From Lachnospiraceae bacterium (lineage in GTDB: Bacteria > Bacillota > Clostridia > Lachnospirales > Lachnospiraceae): 64,000 nt of DNA. Numbering within the stretch: position 1 is the stretch's first letter; every line of letters begins with the position of its first letter. Below, piece after piece: positions 43,032 through 51,695 of the stretch. The position numbers and the translations under genes were made by a program. The notes under the pieces were generated by a model. The model was not told the origin of the DNA, ran no database searches, and saw nothing but the letters and a program-made list of their open reading frames with translations. The stretch spans positions 1-64,000 of the forward strand of contig CAAGMZ010000020.1 of the NCBI GenBank assembly GCA_900771195.1, read 5' to 3'.

Positions 43032-44591
43032 TTATTTTGCATAGTCAGTTACGCGTGATTCACGAATGACATTAACCTTAATCTGTCCGGGATATTCAAG
43101 TTCTGACTCAATCTTCTTGGATATATCCCTTGCAAGTAATACCATGTCGGAATCATTTATAACTTCCGGAACTACCATGATACGAATCTCACGTCCTGCC
43201 TGAATGGCAAACGACTTTTCTACGCCCTTAAAACCATTTGCAATATCTTCCAACTGTGTTAAACGATTAGTGTATGTTTCGATGTTCTCACGCCTTGCAC
43301 CGGGTCTTGCTGCCGATATGGCATCAGCAGCCTGAACAATGCAGGCAATGAGTGACTGAGGCTCCACATCTCCGTGATGTGCCTCAACAGCATTGATGAC
43401 CGTCTCGGATTCCTTATACTTTCTGCAGAGATCAGCTCCGACCTGAACATGCGATCCTTCAACCTCATGGCTGACGGATTTACCGATATCATGTAAAAGT
43501 CCTGCTCTCTTGGCAACTCTCACATCAAGACCGATTTCTGATGCAAGCAGACCGCATATCAGAGCTACTTCTACCGAATGCCTGAGCACGTTCTGACCGT
43601 AGCTCGTCCTGAACTTCATCTTACCGAGAAGCTTCACAAGTTCAGGATGTATGCCGTGTACTCCGACTTCAAGAGTGGCTGCCTCGCCTTCCTCCTTAAT
43701 CATCGTATCGACTTCCTTCTGAGCCTTCTCAACCATCTCTTCAATTCTTGCGGGATGGATTCTGCCATCAAGTATCAGCTTCTCAAGAGCGATTCTTGCC
43801 ACTTCTCTTCTGATCGGATCAAATCCGGACAATACTACTGCCTCGGGTGTATCATCAATAATCAGGTCAACACCGGTAAGTGTCTCAAGAGTTCTGATAT
43901 TACGCCCTTCTCTTCCGATAATACGTCCCTTCATCTCATCACTGGGAAGCGGTACTACAGTAATGGTAGCCTCTGCCACATGGTCTGCCGCACATCTCTG
44001 AATAGCATTTACGACATACTCCTTGGCCTTCTTGTCGGCCTCTTCCCTGGCCTGGCTCTCCATCTCCTTGACCATCACAGCGGTCTCATGTTTAACTTCT
44101 TCTTCAACAGTTTTTAAAAGATATTCTTTAGCCTGAACGGAGGTAAGTCCTGAGATTCTTTCAAGTTCCTGTACTCTCTTTGCATTAAGAGCTTCGACTT
44201 CCTGATTCTTCTTTGCAAGTTCTTCTTCCTTGCGATTGATGGAAGCATCGCGTCTCTCAACGGCCTCAAGCTTCTTGTCGAGTGTTTCTTCCTTGGACAT
44301 TACGCGCTTCTCATATTTCTGAATTTCCGCACGTCTCTCCTTGGTCTCTTTCTCAAGCTCATTCTTAGTCCTTATGGACTCTTCCTTCGCTTCAAGAAGC
44401 ATTTCCTTTTTGCGTGTTTCTGCCGTCTTGACCGCTTCGTCTATAATCTCTCTGGCTCTCGTCTCGGCATTACCGATTTTCTTGTCCGTGACTTTCTTGT
44501 GGTATACCGACGAAATGAGCCATGTAATAACTGCAACTATAACAAGAGTTACAACTACTGTTATAACATAAGGCAAAAAATTATCCGGCAC
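43032..44591 (-). CDS. rny: Ribonuclease Y
   Basis: RNase Y is the membrane-bound endonuclease that starts mRNA decay in Firmicutes. Domains in order are an N-terminal transmembrane helix (about 5-30), a long coiled coil (about 35-200), a KH domain (GRIIGREGRNIRTLE, about 221-235) and an HD domain (LLHDIGKS, about 365-372). The start is taken as GTG at 44591 because GGAGG lies seven bases ahead; this gives 519 residues, the family's length. The frame is open nine codons further. Confidence 0.96.
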   Translation of the reverse strand: MPDNFLPYVITVVVTLVIVAVITWLISSVYHKKVTDKKIGNAETRAREIIDEAVKTAETRKKEMLLEAKEESIRTKNELEKETKERRAEIQKYEKRVMSKEETLDKKLEAVERRDASINRKEEELAKKNQEVEALNAKRVQELERISGLTSVQAKEYLLKTVEEEVKHETAVMVKEMESQAREEADKKAKEYVVNAIQRCAADHVAEATITVVPLPSDEMKGRIIGREGRNIRTLETLTGVDLIIDDTPEAVVLSGFDPIRREVARIALEKLILDGRIHPARIEEMVEKAQKEVDTMIKEEGEAATLEVGVHGIHPELVKLLGKMKFRTSYGQNVLRHSVEVALICGLLASEIGLDVRVAKRAGLLHDIGKSVSHEVEGSHVQVGADLCRKYKESETVINAVEAHHGDVEPQSLIACIVQAADAISAARPGARRENIETYTNRLTQLEDIANGFKGVEKSFAIQAGREIRIMVVPEVINDSDMVLLARDISKKIESELEYPGQIKVNVIRESRVTDYAK

Positions 44592-44640
44592 AGGAGCACC
44601 TCCTTTTTCAATTTTCATTGTACGAATACAACAGTTCTAT

Positions 44641-44667
44641 ATTATACTTTTTAGACAAAAGTGTCAA
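44641..44667 (-). promoter_or_regulatory. rny promoter
   Basis: TTGACA (44662-44667) and TATAAT (44641-44646) are both perfect but only 15 bases apart. Confidence 0.6.
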
Positions 44668-44698
44668 GTGAAATCAATGCACTTTAACCAAAATCACC

Positions 44699-44723
44699 AA
44701 AAAATGGTGTCATGCAGACGCCA
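44699..44723 (-). terminator. Sirtuin gene terminator
   Basis: TGGTGTC (44705-44711) pairs with GACGCCA (44717-44723), with one G-T pair, and six T residues follow on the minus strand. It ends the CAP-deoB-sirtuin transcript. Confidence 0.75.
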
Positions 44724-44733
44724 AAAAAACTTA

Positions 44734-45459
44734 TCAAACACCCACGCAATATCCAAGTGTCTCTCCCACAGCATCGTGTATTACAAGGTCAGCTGCGGAA
44801 TCCCTTGAGGTCTCACTTTTGTTAATTAATACCAATTTATGACCCCTGTAATAATCCACAAGCCCCGCAGCCGGATATACCACAAGTGATGTTCCCGCAA
44901 TTATAAGCATATCTGCATTGGATATATAATTTACCGCCTTTGTAAGCGTATTGTTATCAAGCCCTTCCTCATAAAGAACCACATCCGGCTTGATAATCCC
45001 TCCGCACTCACACCTCGGAACGCCATCAGTTTCCTTGATAAAGCTCATGGGATATGGTTTCCCACACTTCATGCAGTAATTGCGGTGTACGGTTCCGTGA
45101 AGCTCGAGAACCTCCTTACTGCCCGCCGCCTGATGCAGACCGTCTATATTCTGGGTGATAACCGCCCTGCATTTTCCCATCGCCTCAAGCTTTGCAAGAG
45201 CTTTGTGTGCCTTATTGGGCAGAGCATCGGTGCAAAGCATCTTATCGCGGTAAAATTTGTAAAATTCATCAGTTCTCTGCATAAAAAAAGTATGACTGAG
45301 TATCGTCTCCGGCGGATAATCGTATTTTTGATTGTAAAGACCGTCAACGCTCCTGAAATCAGGAATACCGCTCTCGGTGCTCACACCCGCGCCTCCGAAA
45401 AAAACAATATTGTCACTTTCATCTATCCATTTTCTCAATGTCTCAATCTTTTCATTCAT
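44734..45459 (-). CDS. cobB: Sir2 family NAD-dependent protein deacylase
   Basis: The enzyme removes acyl groups from lysines with NAD. The 241-residue protein has GAGVSTESGIPDFRS (about 22-36), TQNIDGLHQAAG (about 99-110), the catalytic histidine in ELHGTV and four zinc cysteines (CMKC and CEC-type pairs). It overlaps deoB by four bases; the link with nucleoside metabolism is unclear but the NAD product nicotinamide/ribose fits salvage. Confidence 0.94.
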   Translation of the reverse strand: MNEKIETLRKWIDESDNIVFFGGAGVSTESGIPDFRSVDGLYNQKYDYPPETILSHTFFMQRTDEFYKFYRDKMLCTDALPNKAHKALAKLEAMGKCRAVITQNIDGLHQAAGSKEVLELHGTVHRNYCMKCGKPYPMSFIKETDGVPRCECGGIIKPDVVLYEEGLDNNTLTKAVNYISNADMLIIAGTSLVVYPAAGLVDYYRGHKLVLINKSETSRDSAADLVIHDAVGETLGYCVGV

Positions 45460-46625
45460 GTTATTTTCTCCAAAAAGCTCTCGCCACCCGGTATCGGCTC
45501 CGCGCCCAGATAATCGGCTACAGTCTGTCCTATATCGGCAAAGCTTTTTCTTGTACCGAAATTAACAGGTCTGATATTTTTTCCGTAAACAAGAACCGGT
45601 ATATATTCTCTTGTATGGTCCGTTCCCTTAAAAGTAGGGTCACATCCATGGTCAGCATTTATGATAAGTATGTCATCTTCATCCATGGAGTTCCATATTT
45701 CCGGCAGTCTTGCATCAAAATCCTCAAGTCCCCTGCCGTACCCCTCGGCATTTCTCCTGTGCCCCCAGGACGAGTCAAACTCCACAAGGTTGGTGAATAT
45801 AAGTCCATGGTTCTTCTCTCTCATAAAACGCAGCGTCACATCAACTCCATCCATGTTGTCTTTGGTGTGGACCGCCTGCGTCACTCCCGAGCCGGCAAAA
45901 ATATCCTCAATCTTGCCCACGGCAATAACATCATAATTCTGCTCCTTAAGTCTGTTAAGCAGATTGTATTCAGGCGGTGTGACCGCATAATCCCTTCTGT
46001 CCGACGTTCTCGTATAATTTCCGTTACTGCCCACAAAAGGTCTGGCAATAACCCTTGCCACTTCGTTGGAGCCGCTTAGTATCTTACGTGCCTTTATGCA
46101 CATGTCATAAAGCTTATCAAGAGGTGTATGCTCAATATTTACGGCAATCTGGAATACGCTGTCCGCAGAGGTATACACTATGGGTCTGCCTGTCCTGTCA
46201 TGCTCCCTGCCGAGCACCTTTATTATCTCTGTTCCCGAAGCCACACAGTTTCCAAGTATTCCGGGGGCTCCGGTCTCTCTGACAAACTCATCAATTATCT
46301 CCTTCGGAAAGCCATCAGGATATGTGGGAAATGCTTTTTCGGATATAACACCTGCCATTTCCCAATGACCTACCGTAGTATCCTTGCCGTTGGAAAGTTC
46401 TTCTGCCCTTCCGTATGCTCCGATTATTCCGTCTGAGAGTCTTGGAAGAACTTTCATACCGTCAATATTCCCGTAGCCAAGCTTCAGCATATTGGGAATG
46501 TCAAGTCCCCCGCATGCCTGCCATGTATGCGCTATGGTATTGCAGCCGGCATCACCGAATCTGTCTGCATCCGGAAGTGCTCCCATTCCCACACTGTCAA
46601 GAATAATCCAAATGACCCTTCTCAT
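45456..46625 (-). CDS. deoB: Phosphopentomutase
   Basis: DeoB interconverts ribose 1- and 5-phosphates (and deoxy forms) in nucleoside salvage. The 389-residue alkaline phosphatase-like protein has the metal motif IILDSVGMGALPDA (6-19), the threonine in GKDTTVGHWEM and NADHGCDPT near the C-terminus. The ATG at 46625 has GGAGG four bases ahead; the open frame extends 72 bases upstream into the CAP gene and is rejected. Confidence 0.96.
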   Translation of the reverse strand: MRRVIWIILDSVGMGALPDADRFGDAGCNTIAHTWQACGGLDIPNMLKLGYGNIDGMKVLPRLSDGIIGAYGRAEELSNGKDTTVGHWEMAGVISEKAFPTYPDGFPKEIIDEFVRETGAPGILGNCVASGTEIIKVLGREHDRTGRPIVYTSADSVFQIAVNIEHTPLDKLYDMCIKARKILSGSNEVARVIARPFVGSNGNYTRTSDRRDYAVTPPEYNLLNRLKEQNYDVIAVGKIEDIFAGSGVTQAVHTKDNMDGVDVTLRFMREKNHGLIFTNLVEFDSSWGHRRNAEGYGRGLEDFDARLPEIWNSMDEDDILIINADHGCDPTFKGTDHTREYIPVLVYGKNIRPVNFGTRKSFADIGQTVADYLGAEPIPGGESFLEKIT

Positions 46626-46635
46626 AAAACCTCCG

Positions 46636-47589
46636 TTAATCAGTAAATGTCTGAACCCAGGCAACACGGTATTGATAACTGTCAAGCCATATAACACCTA
46701 CTCCGAGTTTGTTGAAGTCGGGATCTACCATGTTGGCATAGTGTCCTGATGAATTTTTCCATCCTTCAACAGCCTTTGCAGCCGTCCCGTATCCGGCTGC
46801 TATATTCTCTCCGGCACAGCAATATGAAATTCCCATCTCCTCAAGAAGAGTAAAACATTTTCTGCCGTCCGGTCTTGTATGATCAAAATAATTATTGTAT
46901 GCCATTTCCGCCGCTCTCGCACACGCTTCAACACATAACTGCTCATCCAGGACCAGAGGCTCAACCCCTGCTTCAGCTCTTATTTTATTGGTCTCCGCAA
47001 GTACTTCCTGTATCTCAGCTTTATACTGCTCATAAAGCTTTCTTCCCTCCGCAACCATATCCTGAGGTATGGACTGTGCAGGCGCTGTTGTGGGCGCTGC
47101 TGTCGGTGCCGCCGTCGGTGCTGCTGTCGGTGCTGCCGTGGGTGCCGCTGTCGGTGCTGCCGTCGGTGCTGCCGTGGGTGCCACTGTCGGTGCTGCCGTG
47201 GGTGCTGCCGTCGGTGCTGCCGTCGGTGCTGCCGTCGGTGCTTCCGTCGATTGGGCCTCGGTGATTTCTATCCCATTGGGCTCACCCTGCCCGTCAGGCT
47301 CGTTCGTTACGTTTGGTTTGTCCGCCCCGTCAGGCTTATCCGTTCCGTTGGGTTCGTCCGTTCTGCTAGGTTCGTCCTTTCCGTCCGTCTCTTCTGTTGT
47401 CTTCTCTGTTTTGGTAACAGCCTCTGTGTGTCTGTGAGTCTCCTTTGCGGAAGTTGTGTATGTATCAGACTCTGTAGATATCAAAGCATATCTGGTCTCA
47501 TCTCCGTTAACCGCCGCTTTCGATCCACAACCTGCTATTGCTGCACATATTATTAAAACTGCCACCATTACTGCTGAATGTCTTTTCAT
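46636..47589 (-). CDS. CAP-domain lipoprotein with Ala-Pro-Thr repeat stalk
   Basis: The 317-residue product has a lipoprotein signal ending IAGC (Cys21), a Thr/Glu/Lys-rich segment (30-70), a degenerate (T/A)DxPxG stretch (78-105), 13 units of APT plus one residue (117-168) and a C-terminal CAP/SCP domain (about 192-317; NKIRAEAGVEPLVLDEQLCVEACARAAEMA, GENIA, FNKLGVGV). The stalk likely spans the cell wall and holds the CAP domain outside. CAP domain function in bacteria is mostly unknown. The gene is followed ten bases later by deoB. Confidence 0.92.
   Translation of the reverse strand: MKRHSAVMVAVLIICAAIAGCGSKAAVNGDETRYALISTESDTYTTSAKETHRHTEAVTKTEKTTEETDGKDEPSRTDEPNGTDKPDGADKPNVTNEPDGQGEPNGIEITEAQSTEAPTAAPTAAPTAAPTAAPTVAPTAAPTAAPTAAPTAAPTAAPTAAPTAAPTTAPAQSIPQDMVAEGRKLYEQYKAEIQEVLAETNKIRAEAGVEPLVLDEQLCVEACARAAEMAYNNYFDHTRPDGRKCFTLLEEMGISYCCAGENIAAGYGTAAKAVEGWKNSSGHYANMVDPDFNKLGVGVIWLDSYQYRVAWVQTFTD
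47086..47241. repeat. 13 x 12-bp tandem coding repeat
   Basis: The unit GTCGGTGCTGCC and close variants is repeated 13 times in frame, giving APT-A units. Synonymous differences at third positions (GTC/GTG, GCT/GCC) break perfect identity. One unit encodes Val in place of Ala. Such arrays change length by slippage. Confidence 0.93.
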
Positions 47590-47623
47590 GAATCATGGCC
47601 TCTCTTGTTAATAATTTGCTTTA

Positions 47624-47652
47624 ATTATACTTTAAAATTATTCATGTGTAAA
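47624..47652 (-). promoter_or_regulatory. Promoter of CAP-deoB-sirtuin genes
   Basis: TTTACA (47647-47652) and TATAAT (47624-47629) have a 17-base spacer, ahead of the CAP lipoprotein gene. Confidence 0.8.
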
Positions 47653-47734
47653 TAAGGTAAGTCCAAAAAAGTATGGCATTGTTAATGATTTTATGGTAAA
47701 ATCAGCAAGTCAGAATTACATTTTGGAGGACAAT

Positions 47735-48763
47735 ATGAGTATCGAATTTTTGAAAAGCCTTCCCTCTCCCGATGAGATTAAGGCAGAATTTCCGTTAAGT
47801 TCAGAAATGATTGAATTAAAAAAGCAGCGCGATGAAGAAATCCGCAATGTTTTTACAGGTAAATCCGACAAGTTCCTTGCAATTATAGGCCCCTGCTCTG
47901 CCGACAACGAAGCCGCAGTCATGGACTACGTCACGAGACTTGCCGGGGTTCAGGACAAAATAAAAGACAAAGTTATAATCATTCCGCGTGTCTACACCAA
48001 CAAGCCGAGAACCACCGGTGACGGCTACAAGGGCATGCTCCATCAGCCCGACCCCGAGAAGAAGCCCAACCTGGTTGCAGGAATCAAGGCAATCCGTAAG
48101 CTTCACCTGGATGTAATATCGGCAACCGGTCTTTTTCCCGCTGATGAAATGCTCTATCCGGAAAACTGGATGTACTGCGATGATACGCTTTCCTATGTGG
48201 CAATAGGTGCACGTTCCGTTGAGGATCAGCAGCACCGCCTTACAGCAAGCGGAATGGATGTGCCTGTCGGAATGAAAAACCCGACCGCAGGCGGTTATGA
48301 AGTAATGCTCAACTCTGTTCATGCAGCCTCACATCCCCACACCTTCATCTACAGAGGTTTTGAGGTGGCTACAAGCGGTAACGAGCTTACCCACGCAGTC
48401 CTTCGCGGAGCAGTCAACAAAAAGGGACAATGCGTTCCCAACTACCACTACGAAGATTTGCTTCTTGTGAACAAGCTTTATACAGAGCACGACCTTCCAT
48501 ATCCCGCAGTTGTTGTGGACTCCAATCACAGCAATTCCAACAAGCAGTTCATGGAACAGATAAGAATCGTCGAGGATGTGCTTCACAGCCGGCACATGAA
48601 TAATGATATCAAAAAGCTTGTGAAGGGTGTCATGATTGAAAGCTACATTGAACCGGGCTGCCAGAAGATTGGCGAGCACATTTACGGCAAATCAATCACT
48701 GACCCGTGCCTTGGATGGGCTGATTCCGAAAACCTGCTTTATACCATTGCCGAAAAATGCTGA
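47735..48763 (+). CDS. aroG: DAHP synthase, class I (AroG type)
   Basis: The enzyme condenses phosphoenolpyruvate and erythrose 4-phosphate, the first step to aromatic amino acids. The 342-residue barrel has GPCSADN (about 52-58), YTNKPRTTGDGYKG (about 86-99), the lysine in GMKNPTAGG and VVDSNHSNS. The ATG at 47735 has GGAGG six bases ahead; the frame is open 42 bases further. It stands alone between a divergent lipoprotein gene and a strong terminator. Confidence 0.96.
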   Translation: MSIEFLKSLPSPDEIKAEFPLSSEMIELKKQRDEEIRNVFTGKSDKFLAIIGPCSADNEAAVMDYVTRLAGVQDKIKDKVIIIPRVYTNKPRTTGDGYKGMLHQPDPEKKPNLVAGIKAIRKLHLDVISATGLFPADEMLYPENWMYCDDTLSYVAIGARSVEDQQHRLTASGMDVPVGMKNPTAGGYEVMLNSVHAASHPHTFIYRGFEVATSGNELTHAVLRGAVNKKGQCVPNYHYEDLLLVNKLYTEHDLPYPAVVVDSNHSNSNKQFMEQIRIVEDVLHSRHMNNDIKKLVKGVMIESYIEPGCQKIGEHIYGKSITDPCLGWADSENLLYTIAEKC

Positions 48764-48780
48764 TATAACCTGATATCTCA

Positions 48781-48807
48781 AACGGCCGGTTCTCCGGCCG
48801 TTTTTTT
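48781..48807 (+). terminator. aroG terminator
   Basis: AACGGCCGG (48781-48789), a four-base loop and CCGGCCG (48794-48800) form a GC-rich stem followed by seven T residues. Confidence 0.95.
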
Positions 48808-48860
48808 ATAAAATTTTATGTGAATTTTCACCAAAAAATCATAGATTTCCTGTCAAAATA

Positions 48861-48869
48861 TGTTATAAT
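48861..48869 (+). promoter_or_regulatory. Extended -10 promoter of the Fe-ADH gene
   Basis: TGTTATAAT combines a perfect TATAAT (48864-48869) with the TG extension. No good -35 is seen, which fits an activated or extended -10 promoter. Confidence 0.65.
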
Positions 48870-48877
48870 TCAACTAT

Positions 48878-48896
48878 GATACTCAATATGAGAATC
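48878..48896. promoter_or_regulatory. Dyad at the start of the Fe-ADH transcript
   Basis: GATACTC (48878-48884) and GAGAATC (48890-48896) form a near-perfect dyad with a five-base centre, just after the promoter -10. It could be a repressor site. It does not match the Rex operator; the GAT/ATC ends are only faintly Fur-like. Confidence 0.4.
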
Positions 48897-48931
48897 GTAA
48901 AAATGTATATATTACGAAAAGGAGGTCTTTT

Positions 48932-50149
48932 ATGGCAAGATTCACTTTACCAAGAGATTTGTATCACGGGAAAGGCGCTCTTGAAGCGCTGAAGACATTC
49001 AAAGGCAGGAAAGCCATGGTTTGTGTAGGTGGCGGTTCAATGAAAAAATTCGGTTTCCTCGACAGAGCTGTACAGTATCTGGAAGAAGCCGGTATGGAGG
49101 TTAAGCTTTTTGAAGGAATAGAGCCTGATCCGTCAGTTGAGACCGTCATGAAAGGTGCCCAGGCCATGCTTGAATTTGAGCCCGACTGGATTGTTGCCAT
49201 AGGCGGCGGCTCTCCCATTGATGCAGCAAAGGCCATGTGGATAAAATACGAATATCCGGACACCACTTTTGAAGACATGTGCAAAGTCTTTGGAATTCCC
49301 GAGCTCAGAAAGAAAGCCAAATTCTGCGCAATATCTTCCACATCCGGAACCGCAACCGAGGTTACTGCATTCTCAATCATAACTGATTATCAGAAAGGCA
49401 TAAAATACCCGATTGCCGATTTTGAAATCACTCCCGATGTTGCAATCGTTGATCCCGAGCTTGCGGAAACCATGCCAAAGAAGCTTGTGGCACATACCGG
49501 AATGGATGCCATAACCCACGCCATAGAGGCATATGTATCCACAGCCCACTGTGATTTTACCGACCCTCTCGCTCTCCACTCAATAAAGATGATTCAGAAC
49601 GACCTTGTAGGCTCATATAACGGTGACATGGAAAAAAGAGACTCCATGCACAATGCACAGTGTCTTGCCGGCATGGCATTCTCCAACGCTCTGCTTGGTA
49701 TCGTTCACTCAATGGCACACAAGACAGGCGCTGCATTTGCCGATTATGGCGCACACATCATCCACGGAGCTGCCAATGCCATGTATCTGCCGAAAGTAAT
49801 CGCTTTCAACGCCAAGGATGAAACAGCCAGAGAGCGGTATGCTGCAATCGCAGACTTTATGGGACTTGGCGGAAGCACTGCCGATGAAAAAGTCGCATTG
49901 TTAATCTCATATCTGCGCAAGATGAATGATGACCTGAACATCCCTCACTGCATCAAAAATTATGGTGCCGACAGTTATCCTGCCGAGCAGGGATTTGTGC
50001 CTGAGAACATATTCCTTGAGCGTCTTCCTGAAATCGCTGCTAATGCAATCCTTGATGCATGTACCGGTTCCAACCCGAGACAGCCCGGCCAGGAGGAGAT
50101 GGAAAAGCTTCTCAAGTGCTGCTATTACGACACAGAAGTTGATTTTTAA
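48932..50149 (+). CDS. Iron-containing alcohol dehydrogenase
   Basis: The 405-residue enzyme of the Fe-ADH family would reduce aldehydes to alcohols with NAD(P)H during fermentation. GGGSPID (about 91-97) binds the cofactor; the iron ligands are the Asp and His of GMDAITHAIE (about 190-199) and the histidines of GIVHSMAHKTGA and HIIHGAANA. AAGGAGG precedes the ATG. The substrate (ethanol, butanol, propanol) is not clear from sequence. It stands alone with its own promoter. Confidence 0.93.
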   Translation: MARFTLPRDLYHGKGALEALKTFKGRKAMVCVGGGSMKKFGFLDRAVQYLEEAGMEVKLFEGIEPDPSVETVMKGAQAMLEFEPDWIVAIGGGSPIDAAKAMWIKYEYPDTTFEDMCKVFGIPELRKKAKFCAISSTSGTATEVTAFSIITDYQKGIKYPIADFEITPDVAIVDPELAETMPKKLVAHTGMDAITHAIEAYVSTAHCDFTDPLALHSIKMIQNDLVGSYNGDMEKRDSMHNAQCLAGMAFSNALLGIVHSMAHKTGAAFADYGAHIIHGAANAMYLPKVIAFNAKDETARERYAAIADFMGLGGSTADEKVALLISYLRKMNDDLNIPHCIKNYGADSYPAEQGFVPENIFLERLPEIAANAILDACTGSNPRQPGQEEMEKLLKCCYYDTEVDF

Positions 50150-50161
50150 TTTGATTAAAAT

Positions 50162-50209
50162 AACGGCCATATATGAGTACAGTACAGTATCGTCTCATGT
50201 ATGGCCGTT
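50162..50209 (+). terminator. Long hairpin after the Fe-ADH gene
   Basis: A 16-pair stem (50162-50177 with 50194-50209, one G-T pair) closes a 16-base loop. There is no T-run, so it may end transcripts from both sides or protect the 3' end. Confidence 0.65.
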
Positions 50210-50252
50210 GTGTCATCTTAAAACATCGAATGCAAAACACATTTGCTGTTGT

Positions 50253-51647
50253 TTAATCCATCTTTTCATAATATCCGAAAGTGTATCCCTTAGCCCTGAT
50301 TCCGTCTATGAAATCCCCGAGCATCTCGGTATTGGTCTGTGACTCGGCATGAAGAAGATAAATTGCGCCGCCGTGCGCCTTGTCAAGTGCGTTCTGAAGT
50401 GATTCCGCAACAGGAGGCTGTGCGTCTACCACCCAGTCCTTGTATGCAAAGCTCCAGAATACCGAACGATATCCGAGAGCCTGTACTATTGCAAGACTCT
50501 GCTCACTGAATGAACCCTCCGGGAAACGGAACAGATACATATCATAATTAAAATGCTCCTTAACATACTGCGTGACCGCATTTATATCCTCAATCTGCTT
50601 CTCCGCCGAATACTGCTGAAGTCCTCCGGCCGGGTGGGTGCTTGAATGATTACCAAGGACATGTCCCTCATCTATCATTCTCTGAACAAGCTCCGGATTA
50701 TCCTTCACATAAGGAAGAGTCACAAAGAATACTGCCTTGACATTCTTTTCCTTAAGTGTATCAAGAATCTGTCCGGTGTATCCGTATTCATATCCCTCAT
50801 CCATTGTGAGGAAAACGTACTCACTGTTAGGCTGGATAAAGTCAGCCGCATACTGACCGTACTTGGTCTTGTAGTAATTGCAGCCGTCAGGTCTGTTATT
50901 TTCATCAACCGACGCACCAAATCCAAACGGTATCTTTTCTGACGGGAACTGTGAAAAATCAGTATTTATGTCTACCGATACTTCTGCACCCTGATTAAGT
51001 ATTTTGCTGTAATCAATTGCAGTAACATTTATTTTGACAGGGGTAAGCGTGTAATTTCCGTAATTATCGATAGCCACAACACCAACGCTGTACTCTCCCG
51101 CTTCCTCATAAATAAGCGTTTCCTTCAGTCCGACCGTTGCGGGATTATCCGTAGGATTATCAACAAATCCTATTGTTACCGGCGATACATCCTTTGCCTC
51201 ACTTATAAATGCTTCGGGTCTTATAAGCTGTGCTTTTGCCGTAATAACCGAATCTGTCTTGATTGTAACCTCAGGCGCGGTGGTATCCTTTACCTGTATT
51301 GTGAGCGACAGAACCGTTTCACCGCTTGTTATGGTAGCATTATACTGTCCCGGAACATTGAAATTAACGGCTGTGCTGCTGAATACAGCCTCTTTTATCA
51401 TTTCTTCATTGCCCTGAATCAGGTCAGTAATCGGAACATTATTCATATTGTTACCGGCTTCTATTTCGTAAACTGAATTTTTCAGTGAAATCGTCTTCTT
51501 TTTGAAAATTGAGCTTGTGTCGCCTTTATCGCTCATCAGCATAATAAGAAGCACAACAAGTATAAGTGCCACAGCTATCAGAACAATCAGCAATGCCAGT
51601 CCCGAAGACCTTCTCTTTTTCTTCTTTTTTCTTATAACGTCCTCCAT
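50253..51647 (-). CDS. Membrane-anchored polysaccharide deacetylase with Ig-like domains
   Basis: The 464-residue protein has a Lys/Arg-rich N-terminus, one transmembrane segment (about 13-37), two Ig-like beta segments (about 55-215; VKDTTAPEVTI, VAIDNYGNYTLTPVKI) and a NodB deacetylase domain (about 255-464). The NodB motifs read FLTMDEGYE and LGNHSSTHP, with metal-type Asp and His residues, closest to the PdaA type that acts on peptidoglycan. The ATG at 51647 has GGAGG five bases ahead; the frame opens 39 bases earlier. It is the last gene of the yicC run. Confidence 0.9.
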   Translation of the reverse strand: MEDVIRKKKKKRRSSGLALLIVLIAVALILVVLLIMLMSDKGDTSSIFKKKTISLKNSVYEIEAGNNMNNVPITDLIQGNEEMIKEAVFSSTAVNFNVPGQYNATITSGETVLSLTIQVKDTTAPEVTIKTDSVITAKAQLIRPEAFISEAKDVSPVTIGFVDNPTDNPATVGLKETLIYEEAGEYSVGVVAIDNYGNYTLTPVKINVTAIDYSKILNQGAEVSVDINTDFSQFPSEKIPFGFGASVDENNRPDGCNYYKTKYGQYAADFIQPNSEYVFLTMDEGYEYGYTGQILDTLKEKNVKAVFFVTLPYVKDNPELVQRMIDEGHVLGNHSSTHPAGGLQQYSAEKQIEDINAVTQYVKEHFNYDMYLFRFPEGSFSEQSLAIVQALGYRSVFWSFAYKDWVVDAQPPVAESLQNALDKAHGGAIYLLHAESQTNTEMLGDFIDGIRAKGYTFGYYEKMD

Positions 51648-51670
51648 GATATCCTCCTCATTTATCATAT

Positions 51671-51688
51671 GTGTGTCGCCTGACACAC
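51671..51688. repeat. Perfect 7-bp dyad ahead of the deacetylase gene
   Basis: GTGTGTC and GACACAC, with GCCT between, lie in the 48-base gap between the SpoIIM-like stop and the deacetylase start. There is no T-run. It could be an operator or an RNA hairpin close to the ribosome site. Confidence 0.4.
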
Positions 51689-51695
51689 TGTCATG

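Noticed and set aside
47086..47241. Possible CRISPR array
   Set aside because: The 12-bp units have no spacers and are in frame within a gene.
47069..47437. A long frame of VGAA repeats on the plus strand
   Set aside because: It is the reverse reading of the APT repeat array of the CAP lipoprotein; repeats of 12 bases leave several frames open.
47590..47734. T-box or riboswitch ahead of the DAHP synthase gene
   Set aside because: The gap is about 145 bases and shared with a divergent promoter; no T-box sequence or antiterminator pair is seen.
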